From Ovis canadensis (Eukaryota > Chordata > Mammalia > Artiodactyla > Bovidae), in NCBI RefSeq assembly GCF_042477335.2, contig NC_091255.1, forward strand, positions 33,830,501-33,894,500: 64,000 bases of DNA. The letters are read 5' to 3'. The notes beneath the pieces are model-generated. The model was given only the letters and a program-made list of their open reading frames with translations. It had not been told where the DNA came from and did not search any database. The position numbers and the translations under genes were made by a program. Shown piece after piece: positions 46,156-58,291 of this stretch (the first letter of the stretch is position 1; each line of letters starts with the position of its first letter).

Positions 46156-47739
46156 TCCTTATGTGTAAACTGGGCATAATACAAGACATCTGAGGATATT
46201 ATATAGGGAGTGCCTGAGGGTTAAATGACATGATATATGTGTAATGCCCTGAGCATACCGCCTGCCCACTCATGGCTAAGTCTACCCCCACCACGCCTGA
46301 GTAATGGGGAAAGGCTGCAGGGATTCACTCACGTGCTCCCAGCTGCTGACGGATGGCGCATGCTGGCCAAGAGCTCTGGCTACAACCTCAGAGCTGCTGA
46401 AATTCTGTCTATTGGTCCGCACTGCTGTCTGGTTCCAAGAACCAGCACTCTGGGGTCTGAGAGACTTCTTGGGATATGTGACTTTCAGTGCTAAAACCAG
46501 GGGTCTCTGGCAAATCAGCCTGGTTGGTCCTTCTCGGTGAAGCCACACTAGGGGATTTGGACAGATTGTCCTTGGTTTGGTTGAGTGAGGTCCCAGAAGG
46601 ACCCACTGAGGGTGGGGTCATACAGTGTGCAGAGTTCAGCTAAAACAAGGGGAAACATTCCCACGATCAGCAGTGTCCAAAGATGGAAAAACTCTTGTTT
46701 GAGATACTGAGCTCCTGGTCCTTGGATGCAATAAACCAGCAGCCGAAGGGCCACTTGAGGGGGATCCTGTGGATGGAGACAAAGTCCCAGAGTGAGGGAG
46801 TCAGTGCTGGGCCAAATGCCCACTGAGGACCCGTTTAGCCCCATGCGTGCCCTGTTTCTATAGACGGGTTAATGGGACCCTGGAGCTGGGACCGTGGCTA
46901 GCCTGAGCATGGAATTATTCTTTTCCCTGAACAGCCGGAGTGCGACAGGGTGGGTGGGGAGCTTGGCTACAGGTTGCAAGTGGGTTTTAGCCCTTTCCAG
47001 TTCCTCGGAAGGAAGCAGAGAGCATCTTCCCAAGGGAGCTTAGCTTGGGGGAGGTTGAAAAGTCACCTGAGAACAGATACCCACTAGCCCTCTCCAGCAG
47101 CAGACAGCCAGGCAGCCGGCTATGGGGGTGTTGGGAGCTGCCAGAGCCTGGTCAGCCATCTGTTGGGCCCATGGATCTGGCCCAGCCCTGGGCTAGGGAT
47201 AAGACTGCTCTCTCCCCTGAGCCTCCCATCTGGCTACCCCCCCAAGTGCCAGTGAGACAACTGGCCTTCTCTCATCCCCTTTTGGGGCTGGACCGTGAAT
47301 CCCTGGCCACCACCAGGCAGAAGCCACAACACCAACCTTCCTAGCCTCTGCTAGGCCTGTTCACCAGGATGTCTGCCCCCTAGGTTTGGGAAGCGAAAGT
47401 GGGCTATTGCTCACCGCTAGGCTCCTGGCCTCCCCAAACTGCTCCAGCCTGGAATCCCAGGGGGGCTCTGCATGTGTTTTTACACCTTCTTTTAGAGCTA
47501 AGGGCACAGAAATCCCTTCCCCTCTGAGGCTAGTTTACACCCAGGTTCTGGATCCTAGAAAACGATTCCATGGACTGGGGGCTGATGGAGGGTCCATCTC
47601 GCCTTCGATCCCTGGAGCCACCTCCCTCTTGGCTTCCCGGGAGCCCTCCCCAGGTCCCTTCTTCCTGTCTCTCCTCTCTGCTCTCCGTCACTCTCCAGGT
47701 GCCAGGGAAGCGAGTCTGCTCCGAATTTCTCTCCCCCTC
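46156..47739. other. Region upstream of the PITPNM3 CpG island
   Basis: Unique sequence becoming GC-rich toward 47.7 kb. No gene or repeat recognised. Open frames here overlap on both strands. Confidence 0.4.
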
Positions 47740-48665
47740 TCCCGTCGGGGTTTCGGCCCCAGAGGTGTCTCTAGTGCCCAGTGTCCGTGGCTCTCGCCCC
47801 CGACTCCAGGTCCGCGTGCCCATCTCCGCCCGGACCGCAGTGTCTCCGCGTCTCCGCGCCCGTCCGGGGCTCGGAGCGGAGCGTGTTGGAGCGGCGGCCG
47901 CGGCCCCGGGCGGGAGTGCGGGCCCGCGGGGGCGGCGTTGGGCGCCTTCCTCCGTCAGGCCCTCCCCGGCAGCGCGGGGGGGCCGGCGCGGCCGCCGCTC
48001 GGCGCCTTTAAGGGAGCGGGAGGGAGCGGCGAGGCGGCGGCGGCTGCGGTGGCGGCGGCCGCGGCGAGCGGGGCGGGGGCGCGGGGCGCGGCGCTCGGAG
48101 TCCGCTCGCGGCCGGAGGCGGCTGGGCGGCCGGGACTGGGCTGGGAGCCGCGAGGAGCGCGCGCAGCGCCGCCGGAGCCCGCCGCCCGGGCCATGGCCAA
48201 GGCGGGCCGTGCAGGTGAGGGCGGGCGCCGGGAGGGCCGGGCCGCCAGCGGGGGGAGGGACTCGCGCGGCTCGAGGTGGGGGGGCCGCCGGTCCAGGTGA
48301 GCCCCCGGCGCAGGTGGGCGGAGGTTCTGGGCGGGCCGAGCGGGCGGCTGCGCGGCCGGCCCCCTGGGAGCGTGGAGAGGGGGCTCCGCGCGCCCCGCGT
48401 CCTTCCTGCGCCCCCGGTCACCTCGTGGGACACCGCGTCCCCTCGCCACCGCCCCTCTGGAAAGGGCTAGGTCCGCGGCGCCCCTGCCCGGCCCGGCGGA
48501 GGGGAACAATCGCCACCCTCCCGAGACCCTGGGCAGACCCGGGCGCGGGGAACGAAGGCGAGGTCCCGCGGCTGCCGCTCTATCCCACGCCCCCCGCCCC
48601 AACCCCAGCGCCAACCAGGACGCGCCCCCTTGTCCTGCCGCTCTCGCTATCCAGGGCGCGACAAC
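47740..48665 (+). promoter_or_regulatory. PITPNM3: CpG-island promoter of PITPNM3
   Basis: About 0.9 kb of very GC-rich, CpG-dense sequence surrounding the first coding exon, in contrast to the sequence on both sides. It holds GC boxes (for example GGGGCGGGGG at 48070-48079), NotI-like GCGGCCGC at 47893-47900, and a CGG-rich stretch at about 48030-48065. There is no clear TATA box; TTTAAG at 48007-48012 is a weak candidate. I infer a dispersed-start CpG-island promoter with transcription beginning a little upstream of 48193. No ATG lies between about 48020 and the start codon. Confidence 0.88.
48193..48214 (+). CDS. PITPNM3: PITPNM3 exon 1, coding part
   Basis: ATG in a strong Kozak context (gggccATGG), followed by codons for MAKAGRA and one base of the next codon, then the donor GTGAGG at 48215. 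These seven residues and the split Gly codon match the N-terminus I recall for human PITPNM3 (NIR1). The CpG-island setting and the position downstream of KIAA0753 on the same strand fit the human 17p13 order. The full protein is a membrane-associated member of the PITPNM/Nir family with DDHD and LNS2 domains but no PITP domain. It is reported as a CCL18 receptor and linked to cone-rod dystrophy. Only seven residues are present, so the call relies on the exact N-terminus plus synteny. Confidence 0.85.
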
Positions 48666-48899
48666 CAACTACCCCCGCCTCCCCGCCCCCAGCTCAGGCA
48701 GGAGACCCAGATTTCTTCTGGGGAAGGAGGTGCTCCGCTCCACACCGGCTTGTGAGCCGTCCCGCCCCCTCCCCCTCCCGGACCCTGGGAAGCAGAGCCT
48801 CGGGGCCCGAAGTCTGAAGGGTGGGGGGGTGCTCTTCTGCGGTCCCCAGGGCTCTGCCCTCCCCCAGACCCAGGCCGTGTGGTCCGGGGTGTGAGGGAG

Positions 48900-49055
48900 T
48901 GGGCGTTAGTCATTTCTTCATTCATTCGGCCAGACGTTCATTCACCAACATCTGCTTTGTGCCAGGCCCAGAGCTGGGCACTGGGATGAGGAGGTGGACC
49001 AGACGCTGCCCCTGTTCGCACTCTCTGGGCCCGAGGGTGACTTGAGAGGGCGCTG
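48900..49055 (+). repeat. Old L2/MIR-type fragment
   Basis: 'catttcttcattcattcggcc', 'ttcattcaccaacatctgc', 'tgccaggcccagagctgggc' resembles ancient L2-type text. Confidence 0.5.
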
Positions 49056-52000
49056 CAACGAGGGTGGCAGCAAGCCTGGTCGCAGCAGGGCCGGCTTTCG
49101 AGGCTGGCATGTGTAAATCTCCTGTGCACTCACACCCAGCCTGTGACGTTGGCAGGTGCCATGGCACCCCCTTGGACTCAGCAATGGTTTGGCACGAACC
49201 CCACCCTCTCTCCGTCAGTGGTGGCAGAGATGGAATGAGTGTGAGTTCACTTCTGCACACACTTGGAGTGGATTCTGCTGGGCTGTGTGTGTGTAAAGCC
49301 ACTGCCACCCCTTGGATGCTGCCCTGATCCTGGACCAGGTCCCGATGCTCCTATACATATGCTGGGTGTGTGCTTTGGGTGCCTGAGAATATACTCCTGT
49401 TCTGTCCCCTGGAGTCCTGTCTGGGTGGGGCTGGTTGTGTGCGACACAGCCAGTGAGGAACACATCTAAACACTCCCTTTCTCACTTCCCTCCCTTTTCC
49501 TCTCCAAAGGGAGGCACCAGGAGATGACACCCATGGGGCTGGAAAAGGCGGTCTCCTTGGGTCCTTGCCCACCCCCATTCCTCACACAAGAGCACATGGC
49601 AGGTGTGTGTCCCCCACACTGTCCTCGCTCCTTGTGTGCATGCGTGTGCAAGTTCATGCATGCCCCTTGCACACTTCACCTACCCGAACACCGTCAACAC
49701 AACAGCAGTTAACAATTGCTGCTTTTACTAGGCACCAGGCAATGTGCACCACCATCCCGGGAGGCAGGAAGTGTTACTCTTCCCTTTTGAAAACATCTGC
49801 AAACCGAAACTCAAAGAAATACCTCCATCCAGGTGGCCCAGAGGGTCTGGGCAGAGCCTGGATGTCGGGCCAGACTGTAAGGACTTCTAACGATGGATTT
49901 TCTCCAATGTTACCCTCAGAGGTTCCAGCCCTTCCACCTTGGTCCGTGTGTCGTTTGGTCTCTAGACCAAGAGTCCGTGGGAATTTGTTCCTGTGACAGG
50001 TGAAGAACTGCTCTGCCCTGAGCATCGGTGCCTCGTGCTATTCTAACATCTTGTCTTTCCTGCTGCAATTTCATGCTTGGCCCTTTCCTTCAGGGCAGCA
50101 TGGACCCCCCCTCCCCGCCTTTCTCCTCCATGGGTCCAACAGCCCAAGCTTCTCCCTCCCACGCTCAGCTGCCACCCCAAGGAGCCTTTGGGATCGACCC
50201 TAGCAAGATCGGATTACTCCTCCTCTTCTGAGTTCTTCCAGGCTCCTTTGCATTTTGTAAAAGTCCCTTCTCTTCCTAAGCCTTCTAAGCTTGTTGACTT
50301 GAAGACAGCAGGCAGTAATGTGTGCATGGAGATCGAAGTCTGTGAGGATGGACTGGGGAGCTTTACAACAGAGGGAGTCCTTGGCGACAGGGGCCCAGGT
50401 CCTTCTCTTTACAGCTAGAGAAACTGAGACCCAAGGAGGGGATGTGACACAGACAGGGGTGGCTATTCAGGACCATCTACTGTGGATGGACAGACTGACA
50501 GAAATGATCAGGCCTTCACCCTGGGGGTGACATTAGAACTGAGGAAGGGTGAAGGCTGTGAGAATCTGGCCTGTGAATGAGAGTCTGCTCTGTGGCCTAT
50601 GAGGTGTTCTGTCTAAATCTGGCCAAGGGGACCATTGACTAGAGATAGAGGTTTGGGTCTCAGAGCCGCCCTAGTGCCTGACTCCAAGGTCATTGCATTG
50701 TAGTCCTGTGAGAGCAGCCCAGACTTGTGCAGTGCACACCCTAAGCAACCAGCCATGGCTGTGTCAACAGAGTCACACAGGAGCTGAAAGGAGGCAGTGA
50801 AAGGAGCTGCCATGTTGTCAGGAGAACCCAGGTACAAGAGAAAATGTAATCAAGTCTTAGAAAGGATTGGATAAATGGCAGGGGGTGGATCCCAAATGGG
50901 AAGGTTTCAGTCACACAGACCAGGATGGTTATGGTGCCCTGTGTCCAGTCTTGACAGAAAAGGCTAGGCAAGGAGAGCCCTTGGTCTTGGCCTGAGGGAG
51001 CGCTCGATCTACTGGACAAAGGAGGAGAGATACTACCTATGGGATGAAAGTCTGTAGGAGGGAGGAGAGGGGGATAGTGGGGAGGGTCTGGGAAATGACC
51101 TCTTACAATACAGAGCTATCTGGGTGGCAGGCCTCAAGTGTGTTGCCGACAGGGAGGAGGCCAATGGGGGCTTGAAACAGTGAAGGCTGAATTCCTCTAG
51201 AAGCTGGGCCTTTAAAGGGTGGCAGAATTTGGACAGAAAGGTGCAGATAAGACCTCCTAGTCTTGGGAATGGGAAAAATGTGCCTGTAGAGGGGGTGGGT
51301 GGGGAGGAGGTTCCTGGAGGGGTGCAGAGGGCTGCGAGAAACTCTGGAGAATGTGGAAGATGGGAGGGACACATAAGGTTTGGGTGTTTTGACAGATCCC
51401 TCCTAGGAGGGCAGAGAGAGAGGCCAGCCGGGCAGGGCTCAGTAGGGAAGGGTTTGCGCTGGTTCCTGCCAGCCACCGGGCCCCTCCCTTCCTCCCTATG
51501 CCCCTCTGGCCTCAGCAGGTTGGCAGGCAGGTCAACCCCGGGGGCAGGACAAGTGGAAGGCCCTGCCTTGGCGGGAGCCGAGGCAGAAGCCAGGACGGTT
51601 TTTGAACCTCTCTGGCTGGGCCAGAGCCGCTGTCTGGAGAGGCTGGGAGGGGGCTATAGGGCTGGGCCCTCTTCCAGGCTGGAGGAACCAGTTTATTTGC
51701 TCCCAGGTGTTGGGGAGGAGCCAGCAGGCTGGAGTGTATCAAACCCAGTAATTTGAGTCAGTAAAATACTGATCCTTTAGGAGCAGAGCTGGGGGCACGC
51801 CTTCAGAAACTTATGTTCAAAGCATTTGCCAGGAGCTGACACTGAGCCCTGGGGAGGGGGGCCCAGTGGAAAAAGGTGGTGGCAGAATTGGGCTCAGAAC
51901 CTGTGTCTCCAGAGATTTGGTTTGAACCTGGTTCTGCTGGGTCAGCTGCCCTCTCACCATCCCAAAGTCAGACCTCCTCCTGGGCCTCTGCTTCGTAGTC

Positions 52001-52255
52001 CCCAGGTGGTGTTTATGGCGGGGGAGACGAGGGTGAGGGAAGTGGCCGGATCCCTCAGAGGACAGAATGTTTTGGAGCTTGGGAAAGGGACCAGCTCTGA
52101 GATTCTCAGGACTTTGAGGAAGAGCCAGATTTGAGGCACGACTCAGAAACTCCCAAGCCTGGGGTACCAGAATGGCTTTGCTGTGTATCTGCCGAAGGGC
52201 CTCATGATTCTATGTGGTGATGGCAAACACAGCTTTGAGGTTCCTAGGGAGCCAT
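49056..52255. other. PITPNM3 intron 1, nothing recognised
   Basis: Repeat-poor unique sequence. 49710-49800 may be an old MIR-like remnant. 51720-51790 is an AT-rich island inside GC-rich DNA. No exon-like signal was found. Confidence 0.35.
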
Positions 52256-52480
52256 GAGCACACGCTCAGTCACTTCAGTCATGTCCGGCTCTCTGCAACC
52301 CCATGGACTGTAGCCCTCCAGGCTCCACTGTCAGTGCGATTCTCCAGGCAAGAATACTGGAGTGGGGTGCCATTTTCTACTCCAGGGGATCTTCCCCACC
52401 CAGGGATCGATCCCATTTCTCTTACGTCTCCTGCTTTGGCAGGTGGGTTCTTTAACACTAAGGCCACCTGGGAAGCCCCT
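52256..52480 (-). repeat. Bov-tA SINE, antisense
   Basis: 'agcacacgctcagtcacttc' through 'ctccaggcaagaatactgg' to 'aaggccacctgggaagccc'. Confidence 0.92.
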
Positions 52481-53204
52481 AAGGAGATGGCTAGGGCCAA
52501 ATCAGACACCAGCGCCCCAACTCAAAGCCCTTCTAAAGCTCTGCCTCCAGGAAGCCTTAGCGGCCTTCTGTGCAGTCATAGACGCGCTAGAGCTTGGGCC
52601 TGTCTCTGGTTCTTCTGCAGTTACCTGTCATAGCAGTCAACCTGGCAGGCCCCAGCAGGCTTCAGCTTGAGACCCTTTGGTGCCTCTTAGCCCTGCCTGT
52701 GATGAGGTGTGGGGCGGTGAGTCAACACAGCACAGTTCGTAAAACAGTCCCACAGCAAGCACATGATCCTGGGCCCATAAACCCTGGTGGCGGTCTTGGC
52801 TGGTGTTTGGGAGTCCAGTGGTGGCACACAAAGTCTGGACACATGGCTAGACCCCCTTCTCTGGGGCCCTGTCTGTGTCAGACTGGCCAGAATGTGTGAT
52901 GCTTTCTCATATATATCTTAGTGGACTGTAACAGTTCGTCACTAGAAGAGTCTTGGAGATCTTCCGGTCCTACCAGTTAATTATACAGGTGGGAGACCAA
53001 GGCCAGAAAGGCAAAAGGTTTTTCTCTGAGCTCTGGTGTCTTCAAGAACAGAGGGTGTGAACTCCCAAGACCAGTGAGGACTTGAGGACTGGGGGCTTCT
53101 TTTTGATCTGGGTGCCTCCTAGAAATTCCCTGGGATTCCAGGCTGGGAGAGGGTCAGTGATTAGCATTCCAGGAACAATCTGGCTCATTTTGGGTAGCAG
53201 TCAA

Positions 53205-53500
53205 CATGCTTTCCTATCCGACAACATGCCAACGTCTCTTTGAAGTAGGGCTGATGTCATTCCCATTTCATGGATGAGAAAACTGAGGCCCAGAATGGTT
53301 AAGTATCTGATTCCAGGGTCACACATGAAGTTAGAGGCAGAGCTGGAATTAGAACTTAGGTCTCTTCTCTTGGATTCAGCATTCCTTGGAATTTGACTGT
53401 GTGACAAAGAATAGACCTGGCCCTGTCACTGGTTGCTCTTGAACTGCCCCTCTGGGCCTCAGTTTTCTCACCTGTAAAAGGGGAATGAGAAGGAAAGAGT
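53205..53500 (-). repeat. MIR-type sequence
   Basis: 'tcccatttcatggatgagaa', 'aactgaggcccagaatgg' and 'agaggcagagctggaatt' give antisense MIR. A sense-like MIR piece ('cagttttctcacctgtaaaagg') follows at about 53450-53485. Confidence 0.7.
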
Positions 53501-56500
53501 CGGGGGGGACAGGACAGCTCTGAGTTTGCTCTAGCTCAAACACTGCTCTCTTCCTCCTCAGCCTCTCTCCCCATGGCTTTACTGTGCCTTTCGGCCCTCC
53601 GCTCCTCCCATCTCCCTCCTCATGGGGACCCTCCCAGAGGCTGGTGGGGATGGGAGGACAGATGGGGAACTGAGGATAGGCATTTGGAGAGCACCTGCCT
53701 CCTGGGGGTCCCAGGACCCCAGCCTACCACCACATCTGCAGCTAGGAGCTTTGTGGAAGAGGGTGGCCAGGGCCCCCAGGGAAAGGGCTGGGGGTGGGAG
53801 TGGGGAGGAGAGAATGCATAACAAATGAGTTTGGAAATCAAATAGGATCTGAGCTCCCCACCCACTCCCTCAAACCTCTTTATACTCCTTCTTTTAAAAT
53901 TCTTGTTTTCTGAAGAGAAGGAAAATGCTACCCGGCACCCCTTTTGCAAACGAATGGGCGCCTTAGTGAGTCACGCAGGAGGTAAATGCCACCCCCAGGG
54001 CCCCACGTCTGCCTGCCTGCGGAGGCCTGCACAGCCCCCATGGGGGTACACGTGTGGGGTGCCCCCTGCCTGGCAGAGGCTTTGGGGTGGGAACTGGGTG
54101 CCTGTAGTGGAGCCCTGACCCTGCCTCCTCCAGGCTCTCGCCAGGGTGGCGTTTTATGAGGTTCAGTTGTGGGTGGGACCACGGCTCAAACTGGGGCCAG
54201 GCTGAATGCAGGTGTGGCCACATCAGGGCTCGGTTGGAGACTAGGGGAGGGGCTGCAGGGGCTTGGGCTGTGACCTGTCCGTGGGGTGAATTCAGGACCT
54301 TCAGGGAAGGTTTTGTGGCTGTGGGGCTGCCAGGGGCCCCGCAGGTGGGGGGCTGGTGGGGGGGGGCAGGTGCTAATGAATCCGTCTCTGGAAACCAGAG
54401 TTCAGGGGCATTAAGCTCTTCTCTCCAGGTATCCTGGCAGAGGCATGGTGTGTGTGCTTGTCTGGAGTACCGTCTTCCTTTTGGATTGTCAGCCTGTTAA
54501 TTTGCAGACCTAGGGCTGGGGAGGCCAGGGAGGAGGTGTTCCCCCTTCCCAGATGACCTGTTATTCTGGAGGGAGGGAAGTGGCCGTCTGTTAGCCGGGG
54601 ATGCTAAACAAGGGTTGAAAGCAAAAATAGAAACACGTCGGGCTCTGTGTTTGGGAGGGGCACCGAGTTCTGGTGGATCCGAGAGGCCTCTTCCGCGCCG
54701 TCTGCCGCTGATGCTGTGTTTGCTTGGCTCAGTGTTTGCAGAGCACGTCACTCCTGCGCTCTTGACCTCCTCGGGGATGCGTCTAGGTGTGCGGGCTCTG
54801 GGCTCGGGCTCCAGGGGCTGCGGCTCTTCTGTGAGCCTGTCTTCAGGGGGTTTCGAGTGGCTGTGGCCACCCATCCATCCCTCAGACACCTCTGGCCTTC
54901 CCTGGACGGCTCCCGAGTGGTTCAGCTCACTGCTGTCTGGATCAGAGCTCCTTTTGGCCTCCCATTCCTTTCTCATCCCCCGACTTCCCACCTCCCGTGA
55001 AGCTGGTCTCAGCTGACCGACTCTGGAATCATCCCTTGTGGTAAAAAGAGCTATTTTCAGCCTTCCCATTACTGCCCGGGAGGGGGGGGGGGTGTTTATC
55101 CCTTGCTGCCGTTTTGCTTCCTTCTTGTACAGTGTAAACTGGAGCGGTGTGGAGAGCATTCCACAGCCCCACCTGCGGGGTCCCGCCTGGCAATTCCCTG
55201 GTGCTGTGATTTGGCACCAGATGCAAAGCCTAGTGGGGCCGAGGCCACCTTGGCCCCCCTTCCTGTGCCATAGTCATCCCAGGGTAGCAGGGTCACCAAG
55301 GCTCCTGTGGAGTCACCTCGGCCTTGGCTGGTGGGGGCCACTCCCCCATTCAAACTGATGGCAGCCTTTGGTGACCTTACTGACAAGCTGGCCAGGTCAC
55401 TGAGGTTGGGGGGGGGCTTTAAAGGAGCCCCCAGCATCCTTTGTTGAGTCTATGACAACCTCCACCCCCAAATCTGGCCTCCCCATGCCCTGGTTGGATG
55501 CCTGGGTCCCTCCTGGTCTCTGTTCCCTGGTCCACACTGCGGGTCCTGGGGTGATTGGAAGGGGCCCCTCTATCCTGGTTTTTGGGCCTCCCCTCCCCAC
55601 TCCCCCACCCTTCTGAGGAGCCTGCAGGTGGCAGAGCCATCAGTGGTGAATTGGCAGGTGCACTGGAAGCTCCCGTTAGAGGCAGGAGAAAACCTCTCCC
55701 GTATGGAGCAAGAGTCTGGTGGGACAGAGGGGGACATCTGGGGCTGGAAAAAATTGTTCCAAATAACTCAAAACTGTTGGGAGCCGAATTGGCAGAGCAA
55801 AACAGAAGTACAATAGATAGCCAAAGCTATTAATCACTAATTATCTCCTAAATAAAGTAATTAATGGGTATTTAAGTGGCATATTTATGAGACACCAGCA
55901 GGTCTTCGAAAACCACATTTTTTTCCCCCCAGAGCAACTAGTTGGGCCAACTGTGTCCTGCTTGGGAGACTGGGGTTGTCATCCCACCCTCAGGCCAGCC
56001 AACCTCCCCACCCACACCCCCGGGCAGGGAGCGTGGCCCCATCTGAGCTCCTCCCTTTGTCATCAGAGCGCCTCTGAACTGACCTCACTGGGCTGCCCTG
56101 GGGACCGTAGGAAGTGCCTGCAAACCCCTGGCAGTGGTGGAAAATGCTGCACAGAATTTATGTTAGCTGCAAAAATAGCCTTGAAGTTGTATGCTACAGC
56201 CCCTGATGGTGCCCAGTGCTGTTTATGGCCAGGGTCAGGCCGCAGTCGGTGGCTAGAGGCATTGCTTTTTTTTTTTGAGTCCTTGCTGAATGTGCGGTTG
56301 GGTCAAGGCTTAGTTTGTGGCGTGGCCTGTGGTCAGCTTCATGGCCTGTTTGAGATGGGGTCCCAGTTATTCTGTGATTGGGGTTGTGACTTGATCTATG
56401 GGCAGCTTGAGGTTAGGCTGTGGTTGAGGTCAAGGATGGGCTGTGGTTAGTCTGAGGAAAATTCTGCAGCCTGGAGTCTCAGCCTCAATCCTTGAGTCCA

Positions 56501-57600
56501 CCCCTGGACTGATGGAGCTACCTTGGTGCCCTGGAGACTGTATTCCTTCCAGATCCTGCAGGATCTGGGCTTCAGGTGCTGGGAACCCCAGCATGCAGGC
56601 ACTTCTGGGGTGCCTGGCATGTCCCCTGAAATAGCCCAGCACACGAGCTCATCAGTGGTGCATATAGCAGTTTGGGAGATAGTTAGGACCTGTTTCTATA
56701 GCAACCAACCCCCAACCAGCACTGGTTTCCTTCAATAATGCCTTTTTCTGGAAGCAGCTTCTCCTGGCCTCTTGTTTCTCCCTGGGTGGCCCCATAGCAC
56801 CTTGAAGGCTGAGCATGGGCTGGTTGGCCCTGATTGATCTTGTCAGGTTCATCCTGACCCAGAGAGGGGGCCTGAGGACATTCCCTAAGGGATACTTCCC
56901 TGAGAGAGGACTCTCCTGAGATCTACCTGGTGCTGGGCCATGCTGAGCATAACAAGAACTTTCTCTGGTCCTGGGCTAGGAGAGGCTACAGGCCTGGGGA
57001 GGATACCTACTGGGTGTTTGCCTGGAGGAACCCACAGCCCAGTGTAGCAGGCAGGCCTGGACCTATTCTACAGACAGGCACTCTGACGGGCTCAGGTAGA
57101 GGATGTTACGAAACAAAGAAGAGGCAGGTGCCCAGACTAGCGTGGGGGTCAAGGAAGGCTTTCAGCTGGGGGCTGGGGGCTGGGGATGGAGGGTATTTCA
57201 GGTACCAGGAGCTTCAGGAGCAAAGTCTTGGAGGGAAAGAACATGGCATGGTGGAGTGGGGGTACTTCCCAGTGGTGGCGTGTTACTGGAACCCAGACTG
57301 ATGATGGGTGGTGGGGCTTGGAGAAATTGCAGTTCCTGGCTTTAGGTAGCTCAAGATCTGGGGGAGGGGGGCAGACAAGATATAGCCCTAGGGAGCTGCA
57401 CTGGCAGAGAGGAGAGAGGCCAGCCATGCAACAGAAGCAGCCCCAAGAGTGTCAGGGCTCAGGCTATTCTAGCCTCTGGGTGAGGCGGGCAGTTCCTGCC
57501 CTGCCCTCGGGGCTCCCGTTCCAGGGGCTGGAGAAGGAGAGGGGCCCATTCTTGGGAGCGTCCACTGTGAAAGGATCAAAGAAAGCCCTGTGGATATCAT
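53501..57600. other. PITPNM3 intron 1, repeat-poor block
   Basis: About 4 kb with almost no recognisable repeats. It includes a G-run at 54356-54368, another at 55083-55092, an AT-rich TAAT cluster at 55740-55890, and a G-quadruplex motif at 57168-57193. Open frames such as 54497-55159 on the minus strand look like chance frames in GC-rich DNA. Confidence 0.4.
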
Positions 57601-57604
57601 GATT

Positions 57605-57821
57605 TATTTATTTTATTTAACAAACCCTTTTATAGCACTGTCTGAGTGCCAGGCACTATGCCAAATCTTTTTCAAATATTCATTCATGTGATCATTCTAG
57701 CAGCTCTAAGGGAAGACTGTTACAATCCCCATTTTACAGAGGAGGAGACTGAGGCACAGCGTGCTGTAGTGACATTTATTAAGATCACTTACATGAGAAG
57801 TGGCAGAGCTGGGATATGAAC
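57605..57821 (-). repeat. MIR SINE, antisense
   Basis: 'ctgagtgccaggcactatgcc', 'ccccattttacagaggagg', 'agactgaggcacagcg' and 'agtggcagagctgggatatg', cut by the following SINE. Confidence 0.85.
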
Positions 57822-57823
57822 CA

Positions 57824-57976
57824 GCCCTTCCCTGGTGGTTCTGACGGTAAAGAATCTGCCTGCAATGCAGGAGACCCAGGTTCAGTCCCTGGGTCGTGAA
57901 GATCCGCTGGAGAAGGGAATGGCAACCCACTCCAGTATTCTTGCCTGGAAAATTCCATGGACAGAAGAGCCTGTCT
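57824..57976 (+). repeat. Bov-tA SINE, sense, 3'-truncated
   Basis: 'cccttccctggtggttctgac' to 'gcctggaaaattccatggac', ending early at 'agaagagcctg'. Confidence 0.88.
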
Positions 57977-58216
57977 TTTCACTACTGGGAGCATGAGGGG
58001 ACAATGAGAGGCAGGAAGGCAGGGCTCTGGGAGGAGGGGCAGAGAGGAGGTGGGTCACATCCCTCCCTCCCACTCCCCGCCCCTCCTAGTCCCCCTTCTT
58101 CGCACCCTTGCCTGTCTGTAGGAGCCTTTCCCAGATTCTGTGTGTCTCTCACTGCATCCAGCGTGTAGAAGGACCCCTGGGACCTCAGGTCAGAGCTGAG
58201 GAGCGGGAAGTGTGAT

Positions 58217-58258
58217 TCTGTGTGTGTGCGTGTCTGTGTGTGTGTGTGCCTGTGTGGG
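58217..58258 (+). repeat. (TG)n microsatellite, imperfect
   Basis: TGTGTG blocks broken by CG and TC units. Confidence 0.85.
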
Positions 58259-58291
58259 CCACATTTGGGCTCCGGACTCTACATGTCCTGG

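Noticed and set aside
47955-48668. 237-codon minus-strand open frame in the CpG island
   Set aside because: Antisense GC-rich chance frame with Pro/Arg/Ala-rich content and no recognisable domain. Bidirectional CpG-island transcription is possible, but nothing supports a protein.
47570-48817. 415-codon open frame across the CpG island, plus strand
   Set aside because: It is in a different frame from PITPNM3, low-complexity in Pro/Arg/Gly/Ala, runs through the exon 1 donor, and resembles no family. Stop codons are expected to be rare in such GC-rich sequence.
54497-55159. 220-codon minus-strand open frame in PITPNM3 intron 1
   Set aside because: No domain or recognisable homology; an overlapping open frame exists on the other strand; probably chance.
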